64,000 nucleotides of DNA from JBKQVT01 sp963727245 (GCA_963727245.1 CAVSFO010000020.1:1-64000), one strand, 5' to 3'. Positions 18,589 through 27,436 are shown, counted from the stretch's first letter. The notes: generated from the letters alone by a model not told the origin. Program-made: numbers and translations.

Positions 18589-18659
18589 GGGTTTCCCCCT
18601 TTGCTATTGAGTGCCATTGACTATCGAACTGGGGCTTGCGGCACGCAAACCCCGGGTTT

Positions 18660-19109
18660 TCAAACCGAGTATTCGTGGACGTAGCTCGTCGACGACTGGA
18701 GTTCCTTTTCAATCAACTCCTGCAAGGTCGTCCTCTCGTAGACATCCGCCACCGCGTCGCGTGCCCGCTTCCACAGCTCGGCGAAGACGCATTGTCCCTG
18801 GAGCGCGCAATGGGTGGGACTGTGGGTGGCGATGCATTTCACGGGCGCAAGCGATCCGTCGATGGCCCGGATGATGTCGGCCACGGCGATTTCTCGGGGA
18901 GCGACGGCCAGCGTGTAGCCTCCCTGCACGCCACGGTGCGACGTGACGAAGCCGGCTCGACGCAACTGCGCGATGATCGACTCCAGGAACCGTCGCGGGA
19001 TCGCCTGGGCTTCGGCGATGTCGGCCACGGCGACCGGTCCGTCGTCGCGCCGTTTGCCCAACTCGAAGAGGGCCCGCAACGCGTATTGGGATTGCTGCGA
19101 AACGCTCAT
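18660..19109 (-). CDS. Rrf2-family transcription regulator (IscR/CymR-like)
   Basis: 149 residues. N-terminal winged helix (SQQSQYALRALFELGKR, IPRRFLESIIAQLRRAGFV, HRGVQGGYTLAVAPREI) and a C-terminal Cys cluster CIATHSPTHCALQGQC, i.e. C-x8-C-x5-C, able to hold an Fe-S cluster or act as a cysteine sensor. The spacing is not the IscR C-x5-C-x5-C. It lies downstream of a cysteine synthase on the same strand, so it probably regulates cysteine or Fe-S metabolism, as CymR and IscR do. Separated from cysK by a terminator, so it has its own promoter in 19110-19380. Confidence 0.88.
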   Translation of the reverse strand: MSVSQQSQYALRALFELGKRRDDGPVAVADIAEAQAIPRRFLESIIAQLRRAGFVTSHRGVQGGYTLAVAPREIAVADIIRAIDGSLAPVKCIATHSPTHCALQGQCVFAELWKRARDAVADVYERTTLQELIEKELQSSTSYVHEYSV

Positions 19110-19379
19110 GATGTTGCCATTGGGGATGTCATGCTCGTCATTGATGGAGTGCCTGGTGCAATCATCGGCGTCGATACTCTCACACCTTTATCGGATTTAT
19201 GGCAACCACGGCACTGGTGTTACCAACATCACTTCCGTTGGATCCGGTGGCGCCTGTTCTGCCGAAAATGCGGACTTTTCCGGCGACGTTTGCGAGAAGA
19301 GCCCGCACGACCAGGCCGAACGAGAACCCCGATCGAGAGGCGGCAACTCAACGCGGGAAGAGGAGTGCTACGAAAAGAA
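19110..19379. other. intergenic, presumed Rrf2 promoter region
   Basis: No gene. ATAAATCCGATAAAGG on the minus strand (~19184-19199) is an AT-rich candidate operator but is not palindromic. Confidence 0.3.
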
Positions 19380-19418
19380 GCCCGGGGCAAGCGCGATCAT
19401 GACCGCGCTCGCCCGGGC
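19380..19418 (-). terminator. terminator after yezD-cysK
   Basis: Long GC stem (GCCCGGGCGAGCGCG / CGCGCTTGCCCCGGGC, one bulge) followed by TTCTTTTCG on the minus strand, 67 bp after the cysK stop. Confidence 0.75.
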
Positions 19419-19484
19419 ATCAACCCTTTTCTACCAGAACTCCAACGAGGCGATTCGTCAGCCCGCGCGATCCGCGCGTCCTGC

Positions 19485-20522
19485 TTACGCCGGGACCTTC
19501 TGCTTGGTTTTGGCCGCATTGCCATCCGCATGGGCCGACGATGTGGCTTGTGGCGGCGGAGTTGATTCGGCGGCAGATGGCACGTTTCCCAAGCCCTCAA
19601 ACAGGGCCGTGGAAAGATAACGTTCGCCAAAGCTCGGGGCGACCGTGACGATCACCTTGCCGCGGTTTTCGGGCCGCTGGGCCACGCGGATCGCTGCGGC
19701 CACGTTGGCTCCGCTGCTGATTCCGCCCAGGATTCCTTCCTCCTTGGCCAAGCGCCGCCCCCAGGTGAACGCGTCTTCATTGGAGACCGTTTCCACACCG
19801 GACAAGAGGCTTGTGTCGAGGTTTTTGGGCACAAAACCCGCCCCGATCCCCTGGATCTTGTGCGGTCCCGGCTTGCCGCCGGAGATCACCGGCGAATCGA
19901 CCGGCTCGACGGCAATCGCGCGGAAGTGGCGGTTCTTGGAGCGGATATAACGGGTGACCCCGGTGATCGTCCCCCCCGTGCCCACGCCCGCGACGAGGAC
20001 GTCCACACGGCCATCGCTGTCATCCCAGATCTCTCGGCCCGTGGTGCGCTCGTGGACTTCCGGGTTGGCAGGGTTGTCGAACTGCTGAGGGACCCAACTG
20101 TTGGGCGTGGTCGAGGCAAGCTCCTGGGCCTTGGCGATGGCCCCTTTCATGCCGTCCTTGGCCGGCGTGAGCACCAGATTCGCCCCCAAGATGCGCAACA
20201 GCGCACGCCGTTCTATACTCATCGACTCCGGCATGGTGAGCGTGAGCTGGTAGCCCTTGGCCGCTGCCACAAACGCCAGGGCAATGCCGGTGTTGCCGCT
20301 GGTCGGCTCGATGATATGAGTGCCGGGCTTCAAGATCCCCTGCTGCTCGGCGACCTCGATCATGGCGCGTCCGATGCGGTCCTTGACGCTGCTGAGCGGA
20401 TTGAAGAACTCCAGCTTCACCAAAACCGTGGCGGCGCCGGCCGGCACGATGCGGTTGAGCTTGACCAGCGGAGTGTCGAACGTGGTCTCGATGATGTTGT
20501 TGTACGTCCTAGAACGGGGCAT
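19485..20522 (-). CDS. cysK: cysteine synthase A (O-acetylserine sulfhydrylase), copy 1
   Basis: 345 residues. Makes cysteine from O-acetylserine and sulfide. PLP lysine in NPLSSVKDRIGRAM, substrate loop EPTSGNTGIAL, phosphate loop VGTGGTITGV, and GGISSGANVAAA near the C-terminus. A ~35-residue Ser/Ala/Lys-rich tail follows the usual end (FGERYLSTALFE) and is longer than in typical CysK. Distal gene of a minus-strand operon with yezD, driven from the sigma-54 promoter at 21062. Confidence 0.93.
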   Translation of the reverse strand: MPRSRTYNNIIETTFDTPLVKLNRIVPAGAATVLVKLEFFNPLSSVKDRIGRAMIEVAEQQGILKPGTHIIEPTSGNTGIALAFVAAAKGYQLTLTMPESMSIERRALLRILGANLVLTPAKDGMKGAIAKAQELASTTPNSWVPQQFDNPANPEVHERTTGREIWDDSDGRVDVLVAGVGTGGTITGVTRYIRSKNRHFRAIAVEPVDSPVISGGKPGPHKIQGIGAGFVPKNLDTSLLSGVETVSNEDAFTWGRRLAKEEGILGGISSGANVAAAIRVAQRPENRGKVIVTVAPSFGERYLSTALFEGLGNVPSAAESTPPPQATSSAHADGNAAKTKQKVPA

Positions 20523-20567
20523 GAAAGGCCTCCTTTGGAAAGGGTGTAGTGAGCCATCCCTGGCTCG

Positions 20568-20780
20568 TTAGGCTTGGGAAGGGTCGTTGTCGGTCGGAAG
20601 CTGCCGACCGTTACGTTCCGAGAAGTACTGAACCAAAGCGGGCGAGAATACCAAGCGATGGCAACTCCGCCAGGCTGATCGGTGCGGCGAATCTCCGCTT
20701 GCGGACTCCGATGCTCTACGGATCTCCGGAATCTCCTGCCGTTGGAATCGAGTTGAAACCGCCCTTAGAAACTGGCACAT
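20568..20780 (-). CDS. possible small ORF between yezD and cysK
   Basis: 70 codons starting MCQFLRAVSTRFQR, preceded by an excellent ribosome site (GGAGGAGAGGAAG) only 14 nt after the yezD stop. No recognised family and no hydrophobic or domain signature. It could be translated, or the ribosome site could belong to a degraded gene. Confidence 0.35.
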   Translation of the reverse strand: MCQFLRAVSTRFQRQEIPEIRRASESASGDSPHRSAWRSCHRLVFSPALVQYFSERNGRQLPTDNDPSQA

Positions 20781-20794
20781 CTTCCTCTCCTCCG

Positions 20795-20986
20795 TCACGA
20801 TCGCTTTCGCTGGGAGCGGAGTCGCCGCCGCTCCGTCCGATCCACCTGAATGACCAGGCCATCCTGCACGGTGATCACGACCTGGCCATAGCGCAGCCCT
20901 TGAAGAGCATGGCGAATGGCCACGATCGCCTCCTCCAACGGATCGACGACCGGCGGAGCGACCACGGATTCCGTTTGACCGCTCAT
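20795..20986 (-). CDS. yezD: YezD family (DUF2292) small protein
   Basis: 63 residues: AIVAIRHALQGLRYGQVVIT, then VQDGLVIQVDRTERRRL, the entire DUF2292 motif. The family is usually found beside cysteine or sulfate-assimilation genes (family knowledge), which fits the downstream cysK. Ribosome site GAGGAG. The molecular role is unknown; the short beta-hairpin protein may bind nucleic acid or a sulfur carrier. Confidence 0.88.
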   Translation of the reverse strand: MSGQTESVVAPPVVDPLEEAIVAIRHALQGLRYGQVVITVQDGLVIQVDRTERRRLRSQRKRS

Positions 20987-21061
20987 GCGATATCTCCTCG
21001 CACAGGTCCGTCCAGAAATGCCCGGACAAGAGGATGTTTACCTGAGTACATCACATTGTTT

Positions 21062-21077
21062 AGCAACATTTGTACCA
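21062..21077 (-). promoter_or_regulatory. sigma-54 promoter for yezD-cysK
   Basis: Minus-strand TGGTACAAATGTTGCT, one mismatch to TGGCACR-N4-TTGCW, GG-N10-GC, ~76 bp upstream of the yezD start. Confidence 0.75.
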
Positions 21078-21150
21078 ATCATGGAAATCGGCGAAAATGC
21101 CTACGGAATATGAGGATTTGCGCGGTAATATGCCGTCATGCCGCCTGGCG

Positions 21151-21168
21151 GCCGTGAAATATGACGGC
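21151..21168. promoter_or_regulatory. 18-bp palindrome, putative sigma-54 activator site
   Basis: GCCGTGA-AATA-TGACGGC, same architecture as 28022-28039. A partial copy (AATATGCCGTCATGCCG) lies at 21127-21143. It sits between two divergent sigma-54 promoters (21062 minus, 21463 plus), about 90 bp from the first and 300 bp from the second, so one site could serve both operons. The rest of 21169-21462 has no gene. Confidence 0.6.
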
Positions 21169-21462
21169 GCAGCCGTTGTTTATCACGGAGTGGTCTAGAG
21201 ATTCCGTCCCGAAGGCGACGGCTGTATCGTGTCCTCCTGGCGGTCCGCTTTCTCACCGCAGAGCGAGTTCGGTTCCGAAAAGTCGATTTGCGATTCTCCT
21301 CTGGCGGGTACTTGCAAGTTCACGCGCGGTGCGGCATAATCCATCGCGTAGATTCCTACGATGCTCCCTGTGCCGAGGTCAAATAGCACCAGGCTAGTCA
21401 GACGATAGGACGCGTCGCTGACCGGGAATACCGGAGGTAACGCTTGCGGACCCGATGAGGTC

Positions 21463-21478
21463 TGGCATGTTCGTTGCC
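21463..21478 (+). promoter_or_regulatory. sigma-54 promoter for the cysK-encapsulin-desulfurase operon
   Basis: TGGCATGTTCGTTGCC, GG-N10-GC spacing, matching TGGCAC-N5-TTGC at nine of ten fixed positions. Predicted start ~21490, giving a ~140-nt leader before the cysteine synthase. Confidence 0.7.
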
Positions 21479-21631
21479 CCGGATCGTGCACTCTGCTTCT
21501 CAATTGTTCGTTGGCCTTTCGTATTCTCGTTTCTTGGCCGCGTCGTCGCATCGCGTCACACGTTTGAGTGGTTCCATCGCTCCGTTTCTTGCACAGCAAC
21601 TTCCGTCTTGGCATAAACGAGGAGAGTCCCC

Positions 21632-22590
21632 ATGCCCGCCGCCCCGCCAGACAGCATTCACGGAGACATCACCCAGTGCATTGGCCACACGCCGCTGGTG
21701 CGACTCAATCGCATTGCCGGCAGCGCCGGGGCCACGATTGCGGCGAAGCTGGAGAACCTCAATCCGCTTTGGAGCGTCAAGGATCGCATCGGACGCGCCA
21801 TGATCGACGCCGCGGAGCGGGAGAAGAAGATCAAGCCGGGCACCATCATCATCGAGCCCACCAGCGGCAACACGGGCATTGCCTTGGCCTTCGTCTGTGC
21901 GGCCCGCGGCTACAAGCTGCAAGTGACCATGCCCGAGAGCATGAGCCTGGAGCGCCGGCGATTGCTCAAAGCGTTGGGAGCGGAGGTCATCCTGACGCCT
22001 GCGGCCGAGGGGATGGCGGGGGCCGTGCGGCGCGCGAGGAGTTGGCTGCCGGCGACAAGCGATACTTCATCCCGCAGCAGTTCAAGAACCCCGCCAATCC
22101 GGAGATTCATCGCCAGACCACCGCCGAGGAGATCTGGCGAGACACGGCTGGCAAAGTCGATATTTTCGTGTCCGGCGTCGGCACGGGCGGCACGATCACC
22201 GGCGTCGGCGAGGTCCTGAAGAAGCGCAAGCCGGCGGCGCGGATCGTGGCGGTCGAACCTGCCGTCAGCCCGGTCATCACTCAGCGCCGCGCCGGCCAGC
22301 CGCTGCAGCCGGGCAAGCACACGATTCAGGGAATTGGGGCGGGATTCATCCCCGACATCTTGAACCTGAAGGTCATCGACGAAGTCGTGACCGTGGCCGA
22401 TGAAGACGCCTTTGAGACGTCCCGGCAACTCGCTCGCCTGGAAGGCTTCATGTGCGGCATCAGTTGCGGAGCAGCGGCCTGGGCGGCGATTCGGGTCGCC
22501 AATCGGCCGGAGAACCGCGGAAAACTGGTCGTCGTCGTGCTGCCGGACCTTGGCGAACGCTATCTGTCCACCAAGCTTTTCCCCGAGTGA
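21632..22590 (+). CDS. cysK: cysteine synthase A, copy 2 (encapsulin operon, frameshifted)
   Basis: About 319 residues, first gene of the encapsulin operon. Motifs: CIGHTPLVRLNRI, PLP lysine in NPLWSVKDRIGRAM, EPTSGNTGIAL, VGTGGTITGVGEV, GISCGAAAWAA, FGERYLSTK-type end. A single frame break at ~22035 (AVRRAR then EELAAGDKRYFIPQQF) in a CGCGCG run, probably technical. Makes cysteine, the substrate of the desulfurase encoded downstream. GISCGAAA has Cys where most CysK have Ser (GISSGAA), possibly of catalytic interest. Confidence 0.9.
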
Positions 22591-22667
22591 GACGCCTGAG
22601 AGAGACCGGTCGGAAGGAACCGTTGTACTGACCCCGTACACCAACACGCAAACAACAGGAACCAGCC

Positions 22668-24110
22668 ATGTCCAACGGCTTATTGCAGAGAAGCGTGACC
22701 ACGTCGGTCGCCAGGAACCTGGCGAGCACGACGAAGACCAGGCCGATGATGACGTCGATCACCCCGCGCCTGCTGCTGAGCCAGTTGCCGTGGGTGCAGG
22801 TCAGCGGCGGCACGTATCGCGTCAACCGCACGAAGGTCGAGCTGCCCAAGGCCGAGCGAATCGAAGTGAACGTCTCCGCCGGGGCCGCCTCGTTTCCGCC
22901 CGAGTCGCTGCGGAACGTGCCGCTGTTCTCCGCACTGCCGGAGACCATCGTCGCGCGCATGGCCGACAGCTTCAAGACGGAGGAAGTCCCCCTGGGGAAC
23001 AAGGTCATCGTCGAGGGAGAGCAGGAGAGCAAATTCTTCGTCATCGCCCAGGGACAGGTCGAGGTTCTCTACAAAGGGGACCACGGCAGCGATATCCGCA
23101 TCGCCCTGCTCACCGACGGCGAGTACTTCGGCGAGACCGAGTTCGGCTCCGACAAGCCCTCGGACGTGACCGTCCGGACCCTCACGCCTTGCATTCTCCT
23201 CAGCCTGTCGCGCAAGGACCTGGACTCGGCGCTGGCCGCGGTTCACGGTGGTAGTGAGGAGTTCAAGAAAACCGTTGCCGAGTACCTGGAGCGGCGGTCC
23301 ATGGTCAACCGCTACGGGGAACGGAACATCGACCTGGTGTCGGGCTTCGCCGAGAATATCGAAATTCCCGAGACCTTCGTCGATTACTCCGCCGGGCCTC
23401 GCGAGTACCCGCTCTCGACTGTGCAAACGGTCGTTCGCGTCCACACGCGCGTCTCGGACCTCTACAACGACCCCCACGACCAGCTCGAAGAGCAAATGCG
23501 GCTGACAATCGAGGGGATCAAGGAGCGGCAGGAATGGGAACTGGTCAATAGCCAGAAGTTCGGCTTGCTGCGATCGGTGGACCCGTCGATGCGGATCAGC
23601 GCCCGTTACGGGACGCCGACGCCCGACGACCTCGATGAACTGTTGGCCCGGGTGTGGAAAGAGCCGGCCTTCTTCCTGGCGCATCCCAAGGCGATTGCCG
23701 CCTTCGGACGGGAATGCACCTGGCGTGGCGTGCCGCCGGCGACGACCAGCGTCGCGGGCATACCCGTCATCACCTGGCGCGGCGTGCCGCTCATTCCGTG
23801 CGACAAACTGGAGATGAAGGGCCGCCGGTTCGGGACGACGAGTATTCTGCTCGTGCGCGTGGGAGAAGCGGACCAGGGCGTGGTGGGACTGCACCAGGCG
23901 GGCATCCCCGGCGAGATCATGCCCAGTCTCTCCGCCCGGCTGATGGAAATCGATAACCTGGGCGTGGCAACCTACCTGCTGACGCTCTATTTCTCCCTCG
24001 CCGTGTTGACCGACGACGCCCTGGGCGTCCTGGAGAACGTCGAGGTAGGATACTACCACGACTACGAACACCGGGGAACCGGCGGCTTTGATAACGGGCT
24101 GGGAATCTAA
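22668..24110 (+). CDS. Family 2B encapsulin shell protein with cyclic-nucleotide-binding domain, copy 1
   Basis: 480 residues. HK97-fold shell protein: N-terminal arm (residues ~1-60, RPMMTSITPRLLLSQLPWVQ, VSGGTYRVNR), then an inserted cNMP-binding-like domain (~85-205: PLFSALPETIVARM, GNKVIVEGEQESKFFVIAQG, DGEYFGETEFGSDKPSD), then the E-loop/P-domain/A-domain part (~215-480: YPLSTVQTVVRVHTRVSDLY, QMRLTIEGIKERQEWELVNS, ECTWRGVPPATTSVAGIPV, GVATYLLTLYFSLAVLTDDA). The phosphate cassette lacks the usual Arg (PSDVTV instead of PRxAT), so nucleotide binding is doubtful. Unlike copy 2, the C-terminus ends in a Gly-rich tail (RGTGGFDNGLGI). Operon: cysK2, shell 1, shell 2, desulfurase. Forms icosahedral nanocompartments. 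Confidence 0.9.
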   Translation: MSNGLLQRSVTTSVARNLASTTKTRPMMTSITPRLLLSQLPWVQVSGGTYRVNRTKVELPKAERIEVNVSAGAASFPPESLRNVPLFSALPETIVARMADSFKTEEVPLGNKVIVEGEQESKFFVIAQGQVEVLYKGDHGSDIRIALLTDGEYFGETEFGSDKPSDVTVRTLTPCILLSLSRKDLDSALAAVHGGSEEFKKTVAEYLERRSMVNRYGERNIDLVSGFAENIEIPETFVDYSAGPREYPLSTVQTVVRVHTRVSDLYNDPHDQLEEQMRLTIEGIKERQEWELVNSQKFGLLRSVDPSMRISARYGTPTPDDLDELLARVWKEPAFFLAHPKAIAAFGRECTWRGVPPATTSVAGIPVITWRGVPLIPCDKLEMKGRRFGTTSILLVRVGEADQGVVGLHQAGIPGEIMPSLSARLMEIDNLGVATYLLTLYFSLAVLTDDALGVLENVEVGYYHDYEHRGTGGFDNGLGI

Positions 24111-24157
24111 GCGCATCGAGTACCAACGAGCACTGCACAAGAAAGGCAGTAGAAGAC

Positions 24158-25582
24158 ATGTCGAACACTGTATTGCAGCGAAGCGTGACCACGTCGGTCG
24201 CCAGGAACCTGGCGAGCACGACGAAGACCAGGCCGATGATGACGTCGATCACCCCGCGCCTGCTGCTGAGCCAGTTGCCGTGGGTGCAGGTCAGCGGCGG
24301 CACGTATCGCGTCAACCGCACGAAGGTCGAGTTGCCCAAGGCCGAGCGGATCGAAGTCGAGGTTTCCGCCGGCGCCGCCTCGTTTCCTCCCGAGTCGTTG
24401 CGGAACGTGCCGCTCTTCTCCGGATTGCCGGAGACCATCGTCGCACGCATGGCCGGCCGCTTCAAGACGGAGGAAGTCCCGCTGGGAAACAAGGTGATCG
24501 TCGAAGGCGAAGAAGAGAGCAAATTCTTCGTCATCGCCCAGGGACAGGTCGAGGTTCTCTACAAGGGGGACCACGGCAGCGACATCCGCATCGCCCTGCT
24601 CACCGACGGCGAATACTTCGGCGAGACCGAATTCGGCTCCGACAAACCCTCGGACGTGACCGTCCGGACCCTCACACCTTGCATCTTGCTGAGCCTGTCG
24701 CGCAAGGAGCTGGAGTCGGCCCTCCACACGGTGCCCGGCGGGAACGAAGAATTCCAGAAGGCCGTTGCCGAGTACCTGGAGCGGCGGTCGATGGTCAATC
24801 GCTACGGAGAACGGAACATCGACCTGGTGTCGGGCTTCGCCGAGAACATCGAGATTCCAGAAACCTTCGTCGATTACTCAGCCACACCCCGCGAGTACCC
24901 GCTTTCCACGGTGCAGACGGTTGTCCGCGTGCACACGCGGGTGTCGGACCTCTACAATGACCCCTACGACCAGCTCGAAGAGCAGATGCGGCTGACGATC
25001 GAGGGGATCAAGGAACGGCAGGAATGGGAACTGGTCAACAGCCAGAGGTTCGGCTTGCTGCGATCGGTAGACCCGTCGATGCGGATCAGCGCCCGCTACG
25101 GGACACCGACGCCCGACGACCTCGATGAACTGTTGGCCCGGGTGTGGAAGCGGCCGGCCTTCTTCCTGGCGCATCCCAAGGCGATCGCCGCCTTCGGACG
25201 GGAATGCACCTGGCGCGGCGTGCCGCCAGCGACGATGAACGTCGCGGGCATCCCCGTGATCACCTGGCGCGGAGTGCCGCTGATCCCCTGCGACAAACTG
25301 GAGATGAAGGGCCGCCGGTTCGGGACGACGAGTATCTTGCTCTTGCGCGTGGGAGAAGCGGACCAGGGGGTGGTGGGACTGCACCAGGCCGGCATCCCCG
25401 GCGAGATCATGCCCAGTCTCTCCGCCCGCCTGATGGGAATCGACAGCATGGGCGTGGCAACCTACCTGCTGACGCTCTATTTCTCCCTCACCGTGTTGAC
25501 CGACGACGCCCTGGGCGTCCTGGAGAACGTCGAAGTGGGGTACTACCACGATTACGAACATAGAAAACAGACGCCCAAGTAA
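24158..25582 (+). CDS. Family 2B encapsulin shell protein, copy 2
   Basis: 474 residues, over 90% identical to copy 1 by eye; ~165 bp at the 5' end are almost base-identical, suggesting recent duplication or gene conversion. Same order: N-arm, cNMP-like insert, HK97 core. Differences cluster in the insert and just after it (SALPE/SGLPE, ADS/AGR, EQES/EEES, AAVHGGSEEFKK/HTVPGGNEEFQK) and at the C-terminus (RKQTPK instead of the Gly-rich tail). Starts 47 bp after copy 1 and ends 27 bp before the desulfurase. The two could co-assemble into one mixed shell or make separate ones. Confidence 0.9.
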   Translation: MSNTVLQRSVTTSVARNLASTTKTRPMMTSITPRLLLSQLPWVQVSGGTYRVNRTKVELPKAERIEVEVSAGAASFPPESLRNVPLFSGLPETIVARMAGRFKTEEVPLGNKVIVEGEEESKFFVIAQGQVEVLYKGDHGSDIRIALLTDGEYFGETEFGSDKPSDVTVRTLTPCILLSLSRKELESALHTVPGGNEEFQKAVAEYLERRSMVNRYGERNIDLVSGFAENIEIPETFVDYSATPREYPLSTVQTVVRVHTRVSDLYNDPYDQLEEQMRLTIEGIKERQEWELVNSQRFGLLRSVDPSMRISARYGTPTPDDLDELLARVWKRPAFFLAHPKAIAAFGRECTWRGVPPATMNVAGIPVITWRGVPLIPCDKLEMKGRRFGTTSILLLRVGEADQGVVGLHQAGIPGEIMPSLSARLMGIDSMGVATYLLTLYFSLTVLTDDALGVLENVEVGYYHDYEHRKQTPK

Positions 25583-25609
25583 CGCTTCGCACCAGAGCAG
25601 GCCAGAGCC

Positions 25610-27188
25610 ATGAATGAAGTCACGCCCGAGCAGATTGCGCAAATTGCGACCCGGCTATACAACGAGATCCCGGGCGCAAACCGCATCCCGAAAACCGAGG
25701 CGGAGGCGTCGCAGACGGCCTCAGAGGCAGCCGGCGCTCCGGCTGGCGCTTTCGCGATTCCCGCCGCCGGGAGTTCCTTGCCAATCGCGCCAGAAGCTAT
25801 CGGCGGCAATTCACTTAGGCCGCCGGTTCCGGATCCCGCCGACGTCGGCCTGAAGGCGTTCGTGAAAAAGATCCGATCGCCATTCCGATCAGATGACGGT
25901 CGATGCGGAGAGGGACTCGACCACGACCTCCACCGCCGGCTGCTGGCCGGGAAACCCGCCCTTGAAGAGCGCGCCCGCCCGTTCGACGTGCCGGCCATTC
26001 GCAAGGATTTCCCCATCCTGCACCAGCAGGTGCACGGGAAGCCGTTGGTGTGGCTGGACAACGCCGCGACGACCCAAAAACCGCAGAGCGTGATCGACGC
26101 GTTGTCCCGATTTTACGCCCACGACAACTCGAACATCCACCGCGGGGCGCACACCCTGGCGGCACGCTCCACCGACGCCTTCGAGCAGGCACGGCAGAAG
26201 GTCCAGACCTTCCTGGGCGCCTCATCCTCCAAGGAAATCATTTTTGTCCGCGGGAGCACGGAAGGCATTAACCTTGTCGCACAGACTTATGGCCGCAAGT
26301 TCCTACAACCGGGCGATGAGATCGTCCTCTCGACGCTCGAACACCACGCGAACATCGTGCCTTGGCAGATGGTGGCCAAGGAAAAGGGCGCCGTGCTCCG
26401 GGTTATTCCCGTGACCGACCGTGCGGAAATCATGCTCGAAGAGTACGAGGCGATTCTGGGACCGAAAACCAAGCTGGTGGCCCTGGCGCACGCCTCGAAC
26501 AGCCTGGGCACGATCCTGCCCGTGGCCGAAATGACCCAAATGGCCAAACGCTACAACGCCCGCGTGCTGATCGACGGGGCACAGTCAGTTCCCCACCTGC
26601 CCGTCAGCGTGCAGCAACTCGACGCCGACTTCTTCGTCTTCTCCGGGCACAAGATTTTCGGCCCCACGGGGATCGGCGTGGTTTACGCGAAGGAGGAACT
26701 CCTGGAGATCATGCCGCCCTGGCAAGGCGGCGGCAGCATGATTCGCGACGTGACTTTCGAAGAGTCCACGTACGCTGACGCGCCGGCGAAATTCGAAGCC
26801 GGCACTCCCAACATTGCCGACGCCGTCGGCCTGGGCGCCGCGCTGGATTACGTCGAGCGGCTCGGGCGGCCGACGATCGCGAAATACGAACAGGAACTGC
26901 TGCAATACGCCACCGAGCAGCTCTCGCGGATCAACGGTCTTCGCCTCATCGGGACTGCGCGAGAAGGTGGGGGTGCTCTCCTTCGTCCTGCGAGACCGGC
27001 CCACCGCGGAAGTGGGCAGGCTCCTGGACCTTGAAGGGATCGCGGTCCGCGCCGGCCACCATTGCGCCCAGCCGTCGTTGCGGCGGTTCGGCTTGGAGGC
27101 CACGGTTCGGCCTTCGCTGGCGCTTTATAACACGCGCGATGAGATCGATCGGCTGGTCGAAGCGGTTAAGCGAATCCTGCGAAACTGA
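25610..27188 (+). CDS. SufS-type cysteine desulfurase with encapsulin cargo N-terminus (frameshifted)
   Basis: About 525 residues. Residues ~1-120 are low-complexity and Ala/Pro-rich (EAAGAPAGAFAIPAAGSSLP, NSLRPPVPDPADVG) and absent from ordinary SufS; this is the expected shell-targeting region. The catalytic part starts at PFDVPAIRKDFPIL. VWLDNAATTQKPQSV, SNIHRGAHTLAARST, RGSTEGINLVA, STLEHHANIVPWQ, the PLP lysine in FVFSGHKIFGPTGIGV and the persulfide Cys in VRAGHHCAQPS are all there. A frame break at ~26960 (LIGTARE then LREKVGVLSFVL) removes nothing essential. Converts cysteine to alanine plus persulfide sulfur; related Family 2 systems accumulate elemental sulfur inside the shell. Confidence 0.92.
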
Positions 27189-27205
27189 CGGCGGCCGGCC
27201 CCCAC

Positions 27206-27427
27206 TTATGCCTTACGAATCAGCACGTGGTGGATGCCGTCCTCTTGGCGAATCGAGAGCACCTGGTGCCCTTGCTCGGTCACGGTGCGCGGGACGTTGT
27301 TGAGCGGCTCGCCTTCGTTCAGGGCCACGTCGAGTTCCTCGCCGCTTTGCAGCTTTGCCAGGGCCAGCTTCACCTTGACGAAGGTCATCGGGCAGCAGTC
27401 GCCGGTGATGTCGAGTGTCTTGGCCAT
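27206..27427 (-). CDS. TusA/SirA-like sulfur carrier
   Basis: 73 residues: AKTLDITGDCCPMTFVKVKL with the conserved Cys-Pro (the first of the CC pair is extra), then a GEPLNNVPRTV loop and GHQVLSIRQEDG, as in TusA. Accepts persulfide sulfur from a desulfurase and passes it on. Convergent with the desulfurase gene, 17 bp apart, and downstream of dsrE2. An in-frame GTG precedes the ATG, but the ribosome site (GAGGAG) fits the ATG at 27427. Confidence 0.88.
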   Translation of the reverse strand: MAKTLDITGDCCPMTFVKVKLALAKLQSGEELDVALNEGEPLNNVPRTVTEQGHQVLSIRQEDGIHHVLIRKA

Positions 27428-27436
27428 CACAACTCC

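Noticed and set aside
18603..18620. Minus-strand TGGCACTCAATAGCA as a sigma-54 promoter for the DUF3034 gene
   Set aside because: GG-to-GC spacing is 9 rather than 10, and the start would fall too close to the ATG to include the ribosome site.
22680..24140. 486-codon minus-strand open frame opposite encapsulin 1
   Set aside because: High-GC antisense shadow with no motifs; the plus-strand protein is clearly real.
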